Shown here piece after piece: positions 21,801-31,909 of a stretch of 64,000 bases of DNA (position 1 is the first letter of the stretch; each line of letters starts with the position of its first letter). The translations under genes and the position numbers were made by a program. The notes under the pieces are model-generated. The model made no database searches. It saw nothing but the letters and a program-made list of their open reading frames with translations, and was not told the DNA's origin. The DNA lies in contig JAIVFH010000030.1 of the NCBI GenBank assembly GCA_025765595.1, positions 62,001 through 126,000 of the forward strand. The letters run 5' to 3'. The DNA is from Obelidium mucronatum. Taxonomy: Eukaryota; Chytridiomycota; Chytridiomycetes; Chytridiales; Chytriomycetaceae.

Positions 21801-21955
21801 TTTTTGTTGTATTTTTTAAGTTTGGCCCTTAACCAACAACAGAAGAAAGGAAAAATACAAAACCCAAGGGTTTCATGGAACTGCTGAAGCTGCGTCATAA
21901 AGTCGTAATATTGTGGCGTGCGTTCGATGCCATCGTCGCCTTCGCGAAATCGCAT
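18862..21955 (-). CDS. RSC9: ARID2/RSC9-type subunit of a SWI/SNF (RSC/PBAF) chromatin remodeller
   Basis: The start ATG at 21955 opens MRFREGDDGIERTPQYYDF. With the next exons (KLDLYRIYLGVKAAGGFEK, SEEHGWQKIANPFEFPP, AYVIKRAYKSYIYNF) this forms an ARID DNA-binding domain. The large last exon (21195-18862) has an armadillo-like helical region (AGYITLRGRNDFYLACIRKI), an acidic stretch, an AT-hook (KKRGRPPKYKAEID), glutamine runs and a C2H2 zinc-finger region near the C-terminus (CHWRDLTGKECPLAF, then CRWSSC). The same architecture (ARID, helical domain, C-terminal C2H2) occurs in animal ARID2; fungal RSC9 is the counterpart. It acts in the nucleus in nucleosome remodelling. The stop lies 26 bp before the OMA1 start codon. 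Confidence 0.85.
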
Positions 21956-23530
21956 TTTATTGTATTTTTTTTTTTGCAAAGTCTATTTTATTGAAATTGC
22001 GTACTATTAGTTCGACTATACGACTCAATGTGATATGTTCCGAAATATCCTAGCGATATGTGTGTCTGATGCATTCAGAATGAAATGGCAGTGGGAATCG
22101 ACAGCAAAGAGTCCATCATGAAGCACTAAAAGCAGCAACAAAAAAACAACCGAATGCATCAGATACGGTACCGACAAATCGACACTTTTTTGCAAATATT
22201 ACGTTCCCGATATATGCGCAGTTATTTGCTTGAAAGAAGACTTGTGCTGATTTTGATGATCCCAGGATGTCAAGCACTTTCCCTCACCATGTCAAACATC
22301 CCAGGCCCATTCTACAAATATATTGACGTCTGATTTCAGTTCACCTTGTGTATACAGTCAAACTTCATCATCACATCCGATCGAGGGCAGAATACTATAG
22401 ATAATCTTGTGCGCAAATACGAGCAAAAGCCTTCAACTTGATGCTTTCAAATATGTGGGGACTACATATCTGAATCAATTCGTTGGTTCTGCGTCATTTC
22501 CGAGCTTCTCGAGAACATGCATTGGCCTTTGGAGACAACTTTTGGAATCGACAGTAAAAAAAAACAAACTTTGGACCGGAAAGAAATAACAAAAAGCGGC
22601 CTTCAAAGCGATACTTTGGGGCTTGCGGTGAGGTGTGGTATCTGAGAGAGAATCAAGTGCAATTGTCTTTGGAATGCTTTTGATTGAAACCTTTCGGGAA
22701 GAAGTGGCGCATTCGAGTTAAAAAAAATCCACTTGGGGGGTTTAATTCGAGATATTGGGATCGGTATTGAAGGAGACGTATGTGGCTGAATGGGGACTCT
22801 CCTCTGTGAGTGGTTTGGGTGGTGGTGAGTATCTCGAATCAGAGTCTCCAGGAAAGTAAAGGACCGAGAGTCAAACCCAGCAGCAAATTTATGAGCGAGT
22901 CTGTAGGCGCTAGTTTGTGTGGATGGAGACTTCGCCTCTCTGTCAAGACAGTTTAGGTGAGAGATACACTAGTTTTTATTTGAAACCTAAAACACATTAA
23001 CCAACGCGTGTCTCTTCTTTCTTCCAGATTCATAAAAATAAAGCAAGAACTGAATGCTTGGACGTGCAAATCCCTCTTCTGTTTAGTTTGTCAGTTGTTT
23101 TCGTGTTTGTCCCCTTTTCGTCCTCTTTTTTTTCCAGTTCAAAATTACGCCCTAGCAGCCCCTTCAATAAGGTATAGTCACCTCTGGGGGGGAAAGCGTG
23201 CAGCAGGCTTGGAGACTCGAGTGGAGTACTTGACTTTTGATCTGGAAGTGTGGAGGTTTGTTTCTTGGTTGGATTCCGTTTGATCTTTTGCAAACTTGAT
23301 AACTGATTTTGTGCCCTTTCATTTTCAGGGGTCCTGATTGCGTGTCACCCAAACAGGCGCTACTACCACTATTATGAATGTGTGAAAATGGATCGCTTGG
23401 AATCACGTTGGGGATCCTACCATCTGGCGTTGCTGCAAACGCAATTGTCTTTTCACCGCGTCTCTCCCCCCAATTACTTTCTCTGATTCCATAATCTTAA
23501 TTCGAGCCTTCTCTAACACTATTACTCTTT
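21956..23530. other. Intergenic interval without supported gene
   Basis: About 1.6 kb between the start of the RSC9-like gene (-) and the start of the RCC1-like gene (+). It must hold both promoters. I see short open frames only, with no conserved motif, RNA gene or element. Interrupted T- and A-tracts occur near 21963, 22557 and 23130. Confidence 0.5.
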
Positions 23531-25412
23531 ATGAAAGAAATATTGAAAAAAATGACTACCGCAGCGCAGAACACTGAAGTAAGTTGTTGCTCAACCAAAA
23601 AAAAAAAACAAGCATTTCGATATCGCACTTTAACATAACCAAATAGAGCCGCTATATCCAGCTGCTTTTTGATGTTTCAAAGCTTGAAACTGACGTTGCT
23701 TATGTTAAACAAGCGTTTCATTCAAAAATGCTCTGGGAGGGAATGATTTACCCGATCTCATTCCGCCTGGTCCAACGCCAGATTGAAGATGCGCCGAAGG
23801 TCATTTTAGCCAAGGTTTTTTTTTTCCTTCTTTTTGAAGTGCATCTGGTTGTGTGCTTGTTGTTGATATTTCTTGGACAGGACTCAAACAAGTTGGACAA
23901 GTTTTGTCCAGCTCCTTGTGCAGCATTGAATGTACGTATTTTGAAATAGGCTATATTCCGAATCTTGATATTTTTTATTGGTTTATAGGTCGATTATGCG
24001 TTTAATGCTCTTCCTGTTGCTAGAAAAGTGGCGTTTTTTGAGCTCAACGCCTTCAAGGCAGCCGGCAGTTTGCCAAAATCATCTGGAGCAACGGTTGTAC
24101 GTATTTTTTTTGCAGTCCCTGTTCTCATCTTAATCTTTTTGATTTTTAGGCTGATTGCCCAATCCACGTTATTCCAGTGGCGGCCGAAGACTTGATTAAC
24201 GTAGATATCGAGCAATACAGCTCGAGTTCTCCAGTCACTAGGTTGAAGTCAACATCTTTGGTTCAGACCGGCGGACCAGTCAATGTAAGTTTGTCGTCCT
24301 TTTTTATTTTTGACTGAAGTTCAATGACCACAGGCAAATGTCGTCGGAACCCCTTCGACATTGCACCTTGGCCTCCAAATTGCCCCTGCTCCGGAACAAA
24401 CCGAATCTCCAAGCCAAATCGACCCAGTCGCCGCCACTGCCAATTTCAAAAGCTGGTTGGTCACCGCCATTGCCAAGACCGTGCCTGGTCGAACTCATGT
24501 AGCCTCTGGCTTAACTCACCGTCAAAACCCGAAGCCAAAAGCATGCACCAAGGTCAAACCATTCGTCCAGCTTGTTCCATCAAAAACAACAGTCGGAGAG
24601 GTTTTCTATCGCGAAAAGGACCCTTGGTTGGTGGCTACTACCGGGAAAGACCTCCGCTTGGTGCCCACGCTTCCAGGACTCGGCGTAACCAATTTGGCCA
24701 CGAAACACAGCAGCTACTTTGCTTTGACAAAGCATGGCAAACTGTATTCGTGGGGCTTGTGCTTTGACGGAGCTTTGGGCCGAGAAGATGCAGCTGACGC
24801 CAAAGACGTTCCGGGATTGGTGGATATACCAGAAGTCGTCGTTCAAGTTGTTTGTGGGCACTTGATTGTGGCTGCTTTGACTGAAAACGGGCAGTTGAGT
24901 GTTTTGTTTTTTGTTTTTTTTCTTTGGTTTTTGGTTTGTGTTTGGTTGTTCGTCAAGCTCATGGGAACTTTTCTTGTAGCGTTTATGCCTGGGGAAAGTT
25001 TCTTTCCATGTCAAGATTCCGGCCAAATATCAATCACCAGGTTAAGCCATTCTTGATTCCCGAGGCCAATCGGATTGTTTCAATCAGCTCTACAGGAGAC
25101 AGCCTTTTTGCTATGACCGACGCTGGTGAGGTGCTGAGCTGGGGAGATGATTACGAAGGACATCTGGGAAGAGATGCTACAGAGGATAACTGCTTGATTC
25201 CGACGTTATCGGGGCTTGCATCTCTTCCTATTGATTACAAAAACTTTGGATCTGTCTCAGACTTGGTTGTGCCTGCTTCCCTCAACATGGAAAGTGTCCT
25301 GGCTGTCGGTGAAGGAGACTTTCGCGACATTGTGCTTTTGGAGCCCAAAAGAGCGCGCCTTACATTTTCTGAAAAGTGCACCCGGGTGTGGAAGAAAATG
25401 TTTCGCTGTTAA
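23531..25412 (+). CDS. RCC1-repeat protein, paralogue of the gene at the right edge
   Basis: The first exon 23531-23578 (MKEILKKMTTAAQNTE) is followed by exons from 23647, 23881, about 23988, 24150 and 24333, and a last exon from about 24980. Introns are short with clear GT-AG ends. The second half has RCC1 beta-propeller blades: TNLATKHSSYFALTKHGKLY with SWGLCFDGALGRED, ENGQLS/VYAWGKF, and DSLFAMTDAGEVLSWGDDYE. The protein ends LTFSEKCTRVWKKMFRC, nearly the same tail as the gene at 63.3-64 kb. Only about three or four blades are visible rather than the seven of canonical RCC1, so a Ran exchange-factor role is not supported. The N-terminal 150 residues are not recognised. A scaffold or sensor role is possible. 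Confidence 0.75.
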
Positions 25413-26751
25413 GAAGCCAGCTGTTTTCTTTTTTTAAACGTTCTGTCGGGGGGGTTTTCCTAGGCAAATCCCCCTTTTTTTGTTTTGGTTATTGAGTATC
25501 GTGTGTGGGATTTTCCTGGGCGAATTCCACCATGCTGTTTTTCTTTTGTGCCTTTGTTTCTGGGTACTTGTTTGGTGCGGGTTATTTAACCCCTACTTTT
25601 TTTTGGCGAATAGTTTTGTGTGAGTGGCATTCTCCCCAGATTAATGTATTTAACTAATCGTATCTTCAGGGACAAGCTCTCAACAAGCTTACTGACTACA
25701 CTCAAATAATAATACTTCAACATTCCCGCTATACTGCTATGAAATCTACAACCAACAGCAAATTCCAAACCAATCTTTGATGTGACTCTCCTATGCTTCT
25801 ACAGTGATGATATTTTTCAACAACCAAAGCTACAACCCGCAAGTATTCCTGCAACGCCACTATGAAAACTACGCAACAGAAACAGTCTAACAAATTCACA
25901 CTACTCGCTTGGTGCAGAGAACCACACAAACTACAGCTTGCCCTGCTCAAGAAAAAACGATGTTTCGACACCAAAAAAAAAGAAAAAAAAGGAAAGAAAT
26001 ATAAGAAGATCTTGTTCTCACGGACTGCCAACTACTACATGGGTGTATATTGGAGGCTCCACCCTTGAACGCCTGATTTGGGACCGGATAAAAATGCACC
26101 ATTTCTTCAGAAACCAACAAAAAGCTCTCACGAAAGTGCCGCAACTGGCTCAAAGGAAAAACAAAAGAAGTCTTACATCCGTCCGAAAACCCGAACTCTT
26201 GAATCGACAGCTTCTTCAAATAGCAAAATCTTCAATGACATCTCATATTCAATTCAGAAAACCAGCCAAAAATTGTACAAGCAGTGATAAAACAGTTTTA
26301 CAAGAGGATTTATATGCCAAGAGTGCCAGAAAGTATTCCCACCAAAGTCCCAGAGACATGCCTGGGCAATCGAATGAAAACGAAATTGTATTCCCCCGAT
26401 CCAAACGAAACGTCAAAAGCAGCCCCACACCCTTTCTTCTCTTTCTCTTTCTCTTTTCACCTGATTCACCTCATTTATTTCAATTTTTTTCCCTGTCTCA
26501 AGTCATATTTAATAAATTATAGTTAGTTAGGTATGTACGCATTCGAGCATGATTGGTTTCTGTTGCCTTAATTTTGATTATACTACTCTCCTTTCTTCAT
26601 TTTCAATCACGAGGTACTGGTAAAATAAAGGCGAATTTGGCGGTCACGATGTCAAAAGGTTGTATTCCTCACACAGTTGCAAATAAAATTAATAAAAAAA
26701 ATATGTTTAACGCGAGGAAATTGCACGATTCCTTGATACGCCATCTTAGGA
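25413..26751. other. Interval with a weak plus-strand reading frame, no recognised gene
   Basis: The interval separates two convergent 3' ends. A T/G-rich 3' flank (25420-25600) is followed by an open stretch on the plus strand (25938-26522). One frame of it (26078-26287) reads like a Ser/Lys-rich protein (SSHESAATGSKEKQKKSY). No homologous motif, clear start context or splice structure supports it, so I do not call a gene. Confidence 0.3.
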
Positions 26752-27963
26752 TCAATTGCGTCTTGATTGATGGTTCTGGCCGTCTCCCTGAGGCGCGACC
26801 ATGTACTGCTGGTTGGCATCGTACAGCGGCTGCTGTCTCTGATTCGAAGTCTGAGCCAAAGAAGACTCATAAAAGTGCGATCCAGTAAATTGGGGCTGCT
26901 GTTGCTGGATAGGCTGAGAAAGCTGAGGTTGCTGGTGATTGTGGTGGCGCGGCATTTGATATTGAGACGCACCAATATCACCACGAGAGGGAGACAAAGG
27001 AGAGTATTGCTGTAATTTCTGGGGAGGCAAATTATGTTGACGGCTTGGCTGTTGTGATTGTTGCTGTTCGTCCATCACAAAAGCGTCAGTTTCGTAAACA
27101 TCATTGCCACCCTTGGAACCCCTTTGATAAAATACAATCAAATACTAAACTATATAGTGATCAAAAACGCAATTACTTGGCACGGGCACTCTTTCGTCTC
27201 CAAATCACACATCCAAAAATCACGAAAATCAACACAAGCGCTCCAACACCAGCGCCGACGGCAACAGGGACCACATGCTGAGAAATCCAGGTTGGCGGTG
27301 GTGGAACATATGAGACGAGGGTCGTTTGTGACACCAAGGTAGGCACAGGGACAAGGACAGCTGGGGCATTCCCATTCTTTTGAACTTGAAATAGAGTTGT
27401 TGGAACAACCGTCACCGTTTGGATCATGGAAACACCGTTGATTACTGTCGGGATGACGGAACCAGATGATGTCGTGGTCGCTGGGACTTGTGGGCATGAT
27501 GGATTCAGGTTGGTTGAATCAGTGAAACAGTTTTGACCGATGTTCAACGTCGAGGCGGTAAAGAACGACGGTGTTGATCCCGAGAGAAGGTTGTTCGACA
27601 GATTTCTGACAAAGAATGTGATGTTAGCATGGTCTCTATGAGCCTGTGACTCACAATGTGGTGAGGAGTGTCAGATAACCAAGCTCTGATGGAATGGGGC
27701 CAGACAGCTGGTTGCTCGAGAGATCCCTGCAAAGCACCTTGTTAAACACAGCAAGAACTAACTTAGTCTTACAATGCCGTCAGCCGGTCCAATGCGGCCA
27801 GCTGAGGGGGAAGCGGTCCGGCAATGCCCAGCTTGGACAAGAAGAGACCAGTCACTCGATCATTCGCACACAAAACACCTGAAACACTGACGCAGCAGTT
27901 GTTGTTGTTGGCGAACAAAGTCGGAAAACTCAGATTCAAAATCTGGCAATCCGAGGATGTCAT
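26752..27963 (-). CDS. Small plant-type LRR single-pass membrane protein
   Basis: The N-terminal exon has an LRR-capping segment (SDCQILNLSFPTLFANNNN, then CCVSVSGVLCAN) and RVTGLFLSKLGIAGPLPPQL. The exon 27726-27655 is exactly 72 nt and encodes one 24-residue LRR (DLSSNQLSGPIPSELGYL), so exon and repeat coincide. The next exon has NLSNNLLSGS, then a Thr/Val/Pro-rich stalk and a helix (VPVAVGAGVGALVLIFVIFG) followed by RRKSARAK, a type I orientation. The last exon is a Gln/Pro-rich cytoplasmic tail ending QNHQSRRN. There is no kinase domain. No signal peptide is evident at 27963; an upstream in-frame start near 28014 or an upstream exon could supply one. It is likely a cell-surface recognition protein. 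Confidence 0.75.
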
Positions 27964-28014
27964 CTTTTTTTTTAAATAATGTTTTGTGTTCAAATCAACC
28001 CTGTTCGGCTCCAC

Positions 28015-28782
28015 TCAGCAGGAGTCAGTTAGACTCACTGCAATTCAACTCGTCACATTCATGATACTTTCAACCGTAAACGTATTCGCACCCATTACCG
28101 AGGACCGGAAACGGTTCGAGCCTGCCAACCCATTTCAATCCATCCAACTGGTGCAATATATACCCAAGTTGATCCACTCGCAAACTTCAAAAGCACACTG
28201 TCAGGCCTGTCAGCAGTAGATCAACAATTTTTATGTGCTCCCGTCCAGAGCCTACCGAATGACATATAGTCCCCTGGGCCACGAAGCCACATAATCTACA
28301 TATGCTGAGGTAAGTCCAAGTACATGATTTTGCCTGACAGATCCGGATTGAACAAAAGCCGAACAACCCACATACAATCGCTGCATTATTCCAGCAGATG
28401 GGTTATGACCTAACTTCATTTTCAAGCGCCGATGCATCCACCGCGGGGTCCGCAACGAACAATGAGAGGGCATTCTTCGGGCCGGTTTTCGCAACGAGAA
28501 GCGGGCCATTCTTTCTTTTTCTTCCATCCAAACAAATCCAAACGAGTCCCAACTCCAGTACTCCACAATACATGTATAATGGATTTACAAATTATACGCG
28601 TATATTATACGTATATTAACTCATCCAAATACCCCTCCCCTCAATAATCCAAAAGTTTGTTGTGAAATTTAAGCGCCCGATATTTCAAGCCATTTGTGTC
28701 CAAGTAATGGAACACATGCAGATAAAACTTATTTATATTGAGACCAAGAGTGTCGACCGAAGTACTTAATTTTCTAGTTCAT
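28015..28782. other. Intergenic interval, one possible small secreted-protein frame
   Basis: No supported gene. A plus-strand frame at 27986-28219 reads a hydrophobic stretch (LTAIQLVTFMILSTVNVFA) followed by a short hydrophilic tail, which would fit a small secreted or membrane peptide. It lacks any recognised family and overlaps the 5' region of the LRR gene. AT-rich sequence with TATAC motifs lies near 28590-28615. Confidence 0.3.
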
Positions 28783-30123
28783 TTAAATATATTCCTCACG
28801 AACAAAAGGAGTCTTGAGATTCGGAAATGCTTCAAGTACCACTGCCTTCCAACTCTCCCACGTCTTTTCACCCAACTGTTGCAATACTTGCCCCGATGAA
28901 TCCACTCGTTTATCTGACAAAAGGGCGTGAGCAACTTCCTTGAAATCTTGTTCAACAGCCAATCGAAGAGGATAATTCCGCCACACAGTAGGATTGACTC
29001 TTGCATCTTTAAGTAACAATGGGATGATTTCATGCTTTCCGTACATCGCAGTCCAGCGAATAGCCTCATTTTCACGTGCCGAAGGATCAACCTTGGGATC
29101 CGCAAGCAGGCGACTAACAGTCACAGGGCATTTTTGAGCAGCATATCGAATTGCAAAGTTTTCATCCGCAGAGGCATCCACTCTCGCATCTTTCAGGAGT
29201 AAATTGACTATTTCTACATGGGTTTTTGCAGATGCCCAACGAATCGCATAATTATCGTCCGCTGACGGATCGACCGACGGGTGGGCAATGAGAAGCCGCA
29301 CAACATCTAAATGGCCCCTCTCGCAAGCCCTGGTGAATCCATAATTATCTTGTGCCGAAGGATCCACTTTTCCAGTTGCCAGAAGTGAACGAACAATTTC
29401 CGTACGACCAAGTTCCGATGCACCGACAATTGCGTAATTATCATCCGCTGCCGGATCCACGGTATCGATAGAAAGAAGGAGGTTTACAATATCAGTGTGA
29501 CCATTTTCCGAAGCAAGCGAAATTGCGTAATTGTCATTGCCAGCGGGATCTACACGAGAGTCTTTGAGAAGAAGTTGAACAGTTTCCAGGTGTCCCATTT
29601 CAGCAGCCCATCCAATTGCTTCATTATCTCCTGCAGATGGATCTATACGGTCATCCTGGAGAAGAAGTTCGACAGCACCTGTGAATCCCTTGCAACACGC
29701 ATAATACATGGGTCGGTTATCTTGACATGCAGGATTAAAACGAGGGAAAGAGAGGAGTATTCGGTAATACTTGAATGCCATAGAAGGGGGAAGATGTTCA
29801 AAGTGATCATTCAGAAAGCAGAAGAGATCGTCGTTTGCATTTTCGTCAACTTCCTGGTCGCTTTCCAACTGGTGCCCAAATAAGAAAGCCTGGTAGTTCA
29901 CTGGGACCATTTTCCAATTCTTCCCAAGCTCCAACATCAGCCAGAAATAGTTGGTGGATGTAAGTTGGAATTGAACATGGCGATTGGCGAAGGAAGCGCT
30001 ATCAAAGAGGCTTGCGGCTAAAGCCCTTGAAGCGAGACCGACATCTGTCAAGTTTGAGCTAAGGGGAAGATGTACAAGGACTTGTTCAATAATCTCTCGC
30101 GGAAAGGCGGCAATTTGTTTCAT
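28783..30123 (-). CDS. F-box-like protein with about nine ankyrin-type repeats
   Basis: Single exon, 446 aa, start ATG at 30123. Residues 1-50 (FPREIIEQVLVHLPLSSNLT, then LASRALAASLF) form an F-box-like helix bundle shared with the proteins at 55.4 and 60.2 kb. From about residue 125 come ankyrin repeats with a 31-residue period: the consensus has D/ENxAI, ASExGHxEIV, LLLKDxR and VDPSAD. Repeats 1-9 are regular; the last (RVDSSGQVL) leads into a short tail. F-box proteins of this kind usually serve as substrate receptors of SCF ubiquitin ligases; that role is inferred. The Mutator-like element is inserted so that its end lies only 14 bp upstream of the start codon, so the native promoter and leader have been displaced. 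Confidence 0.85.
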   Translation of the reverse strand: MKQIAAFPREIIEQVLVHLPLSSNLTDVGLASRALAASLFDSASFANRHVQFQLTSTNYFWLMLELGKNWKMVPVNYQAFLFGHQLESDQEVDENANDDLFCFLNDHFEHLPPSMAFKYYRILLSFPRFNPACQDNRPMYYACCKGFTGAVELLLQDDRIDPSAGDNEAIGWAAEMGHLETVQLLLKDSRVDPAGNDNYAISLASENGHTDIVNLLLSIDTVDPAADDNYAIVGASELGRTEIVRSLLATGKVDPSAQDNYGFTRACERGHLDVVRLLIAHPSVDPSADDNYAIRWASAKTHVEIVNLLLKDARVDASADENFAIRYAAQKCPVTVSRLLADPKVDPSARENEAIRWTAMYGKHEIIPLLLKDARVNPTVWRNYPLRLAVEQDFKEVAHALLSDKRVDSSGQVLQQLGEKTWESWKAVVLEAFPNLKTPFVREEYI

Positions 30124-30128
30124 GATTA

Positions 30129-30137
30129 TTTTTTAGA
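30129..30137. repeat. Target-site duplication, left copy
   Basis: TTTTTTAGA at 30129-30137 directly precedes the element and is repeated exactly at 34825-34833 after it. Nine base pairs is the usual duplication length for Mutator-like elements. Confidence 0.93.
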
Positions 30138-30251
30138 GGAAAAATCTATTTGACCCCCATCCCGGTCAGTCTTATTCGACCCCCATCCCGGTCAAATAAG
30201 ACCGACCCCCATCCTGGTCATTTAGCCCCAGTGCCTAATTGACCCCAAAAT
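30138..30251 (+). repeat. Left terminal inverted repeat of the MULE
   Basis: 114 bp, starting GGAAAAATCTATTTGAC and ending GACCCCAAAAT. It matches the reverse complement of 34711-34824 at every base I compared. It contains three internal copies of GACCCCCATCC(C/T)GGTCA spaced about 26 bp apart, likely binding sites for the transposase. Confidence 0.95.
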
Positions 30252-30389
30252 GAAACTGTCGACAACCACTCCCTTTGACCTCTATTTCGTGTTGTGTAGC
30301 TGTCAAACAATGCAAAGGGGGCATTCGGAGTTTGAAATAAAATCCCATCTGGCCTCTCCTGTCATTTTGCTGCAGGAAACAAACACTCA

Positions 30390-31909
30390 ATGAATACTTG
30401 CCCTGTCACTTTAGCACGCAATCGCCAGCCGCTGTTAGTAAGACATCTACAGACCAATGATGACACCAGTAACAAGGAAGTTACGAATGAGGTGTACTCT
30501 GAATTGAGGAAATTGGCAGCTTCGAAAACCAAACTGTCAAACGCTAAAGTCAGGAACAAGAAGGAAAGGATGGACTACTCACCTGCTGAAATGGCAATGA
30601 GAAAATGGACAGTAAATGATTTGTTGGAAGCAGCCGGAGACTTCATACCATCAACGGTTACTTTGCCAATATACCGACCACAATATTATGGTTCTCTGGA
30701 TGATGTACCAAACAAGGATGAAGTCCTTGTTAGTAAGAACTGCAGCTACAATGTCACATTTGACCTGGACGGAAGTCGCAACAATTTGCGGCGACTGTTA
30801 CCTGAATCAATAATACAAGCTGAATCAATCCAATTGCAAACAAAGGATTGTGAACTAGTGCAGATCAGGGATACTCTGTATGACGAAGACGAATTGGATG
30901 AACACAAACGGTTACATTCACTGAAGAAACTGCGAGAGACTATAAAGTGTGCAATACGAAGCATTGAAAAGCAATCGAAATCTTTGGCATTCACTGATGA
31001 ATTGATCAAAAATTTGAAGGGGTTGATGTTGTACGGTATTCATCCTGTCATTGATCTGGAAGATGTGCTAAGTTTATCAGGGGAAAGGTGGTTGAGCGGG
31101 AGTATGATTGACTTTATTCTCAGTACCGCAGCAAGTAATTGTCAAAACGTAATGTCTCTCAATTGCGGCGATGTCACTCTGTTCTTGTCGCGACTAGAAA
31201 AGGGTGATTCAGGAATCAACATAATTGAGACGTCAACCATTTACAGCAGCGTCCCAAACAATTTTGATTGGTATACTGGTACTGTGCTTATACCAACCAA
31301 TCTGGGCAATGTGCATTGGGTCGGTGGTGTATTGCATCTTTCCCGCAACCTGTTCAAATATGGTGACTCACTGTGGGAGACGTCAAGAACACAGAGCCGC
31401 AGCCGAGTCCCTGTAAAATACTGGCGAACAGCAGTTGGTCTTCTACTTTGTCGATTGGGCTGTCCGTACAACGTTGCAAAATACCCGTGAGTTTGGATCA
31501 AACAACAAATCAAAAACCAATGACTCACTTTTACCATAGCGTTGAAGCTATTTTAGATTACCCTCAGCAACCAGATGTCCACAACTGTGGCCCTTGCACT
31601 GTGGCCGCCCTTGTCAGTTTGTCCATGTCTGATGTTATCACATGGACATGCAAATCAGCTCCAGATACTCGAGTGTTGCTGATACACATTACTGTCTGTT
31701 TTTTGAGGGGTTTAAATCCTTTTGTAGGCAACAGTGATGGGGGATGTTTCAAGATTCTTTTGCCGCCAACAAATCTCTCCAACAATCCCACATCGTCCAC
31801 TGCTACTTCCCTCTCAACCACACTTCCCAGAAAACAGCATCACCAAGCTCATCAAAATCAGCAACAAGACTCAGTTGCCTCCAGATCCAGAAATGCAAGG
31901 AAATCTTGA
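30390..31909 (+). CDS. Ulp1-like (C48 family) cysteine protease of the MULE
   Basis: Exon 1 30390-31486 and exon 2 from 31540 are joined by a 53-nt GTGAGT...TAG intron. The C-terminal half has the catalytic order of Ulp1/SENP proteases: His in GNVHWVGGVL, Asp in FKYGDSLWETS, then Gln and Cys in YPQQPDVHNCGPCTVAALV. The sequence before it (VLSLSGERWLSGSMIDFIL) matches the start of that fold. The roughly 200-residue N-terminal region is not recognised. Ulp1-like genes are a recurrent passenger of some MULE lineages, where their job is unknown. The frame runs open to 31909, but an intron ending at 31729 could instead fuse it to the transposase. All catalytic residues are present. Confidence 0.82.

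Noticed and set aside
22850..22900. Possible minus-strand tRNA (GGGTTTGACTC context)
   Set aside because: No cloverleaf could be completed.
29497..29883. Plus-strand frame over the ankyrin gene
   Set aside because: It is the antisense of regular ankyrin repeats; the minus frame is clearly the coding one.
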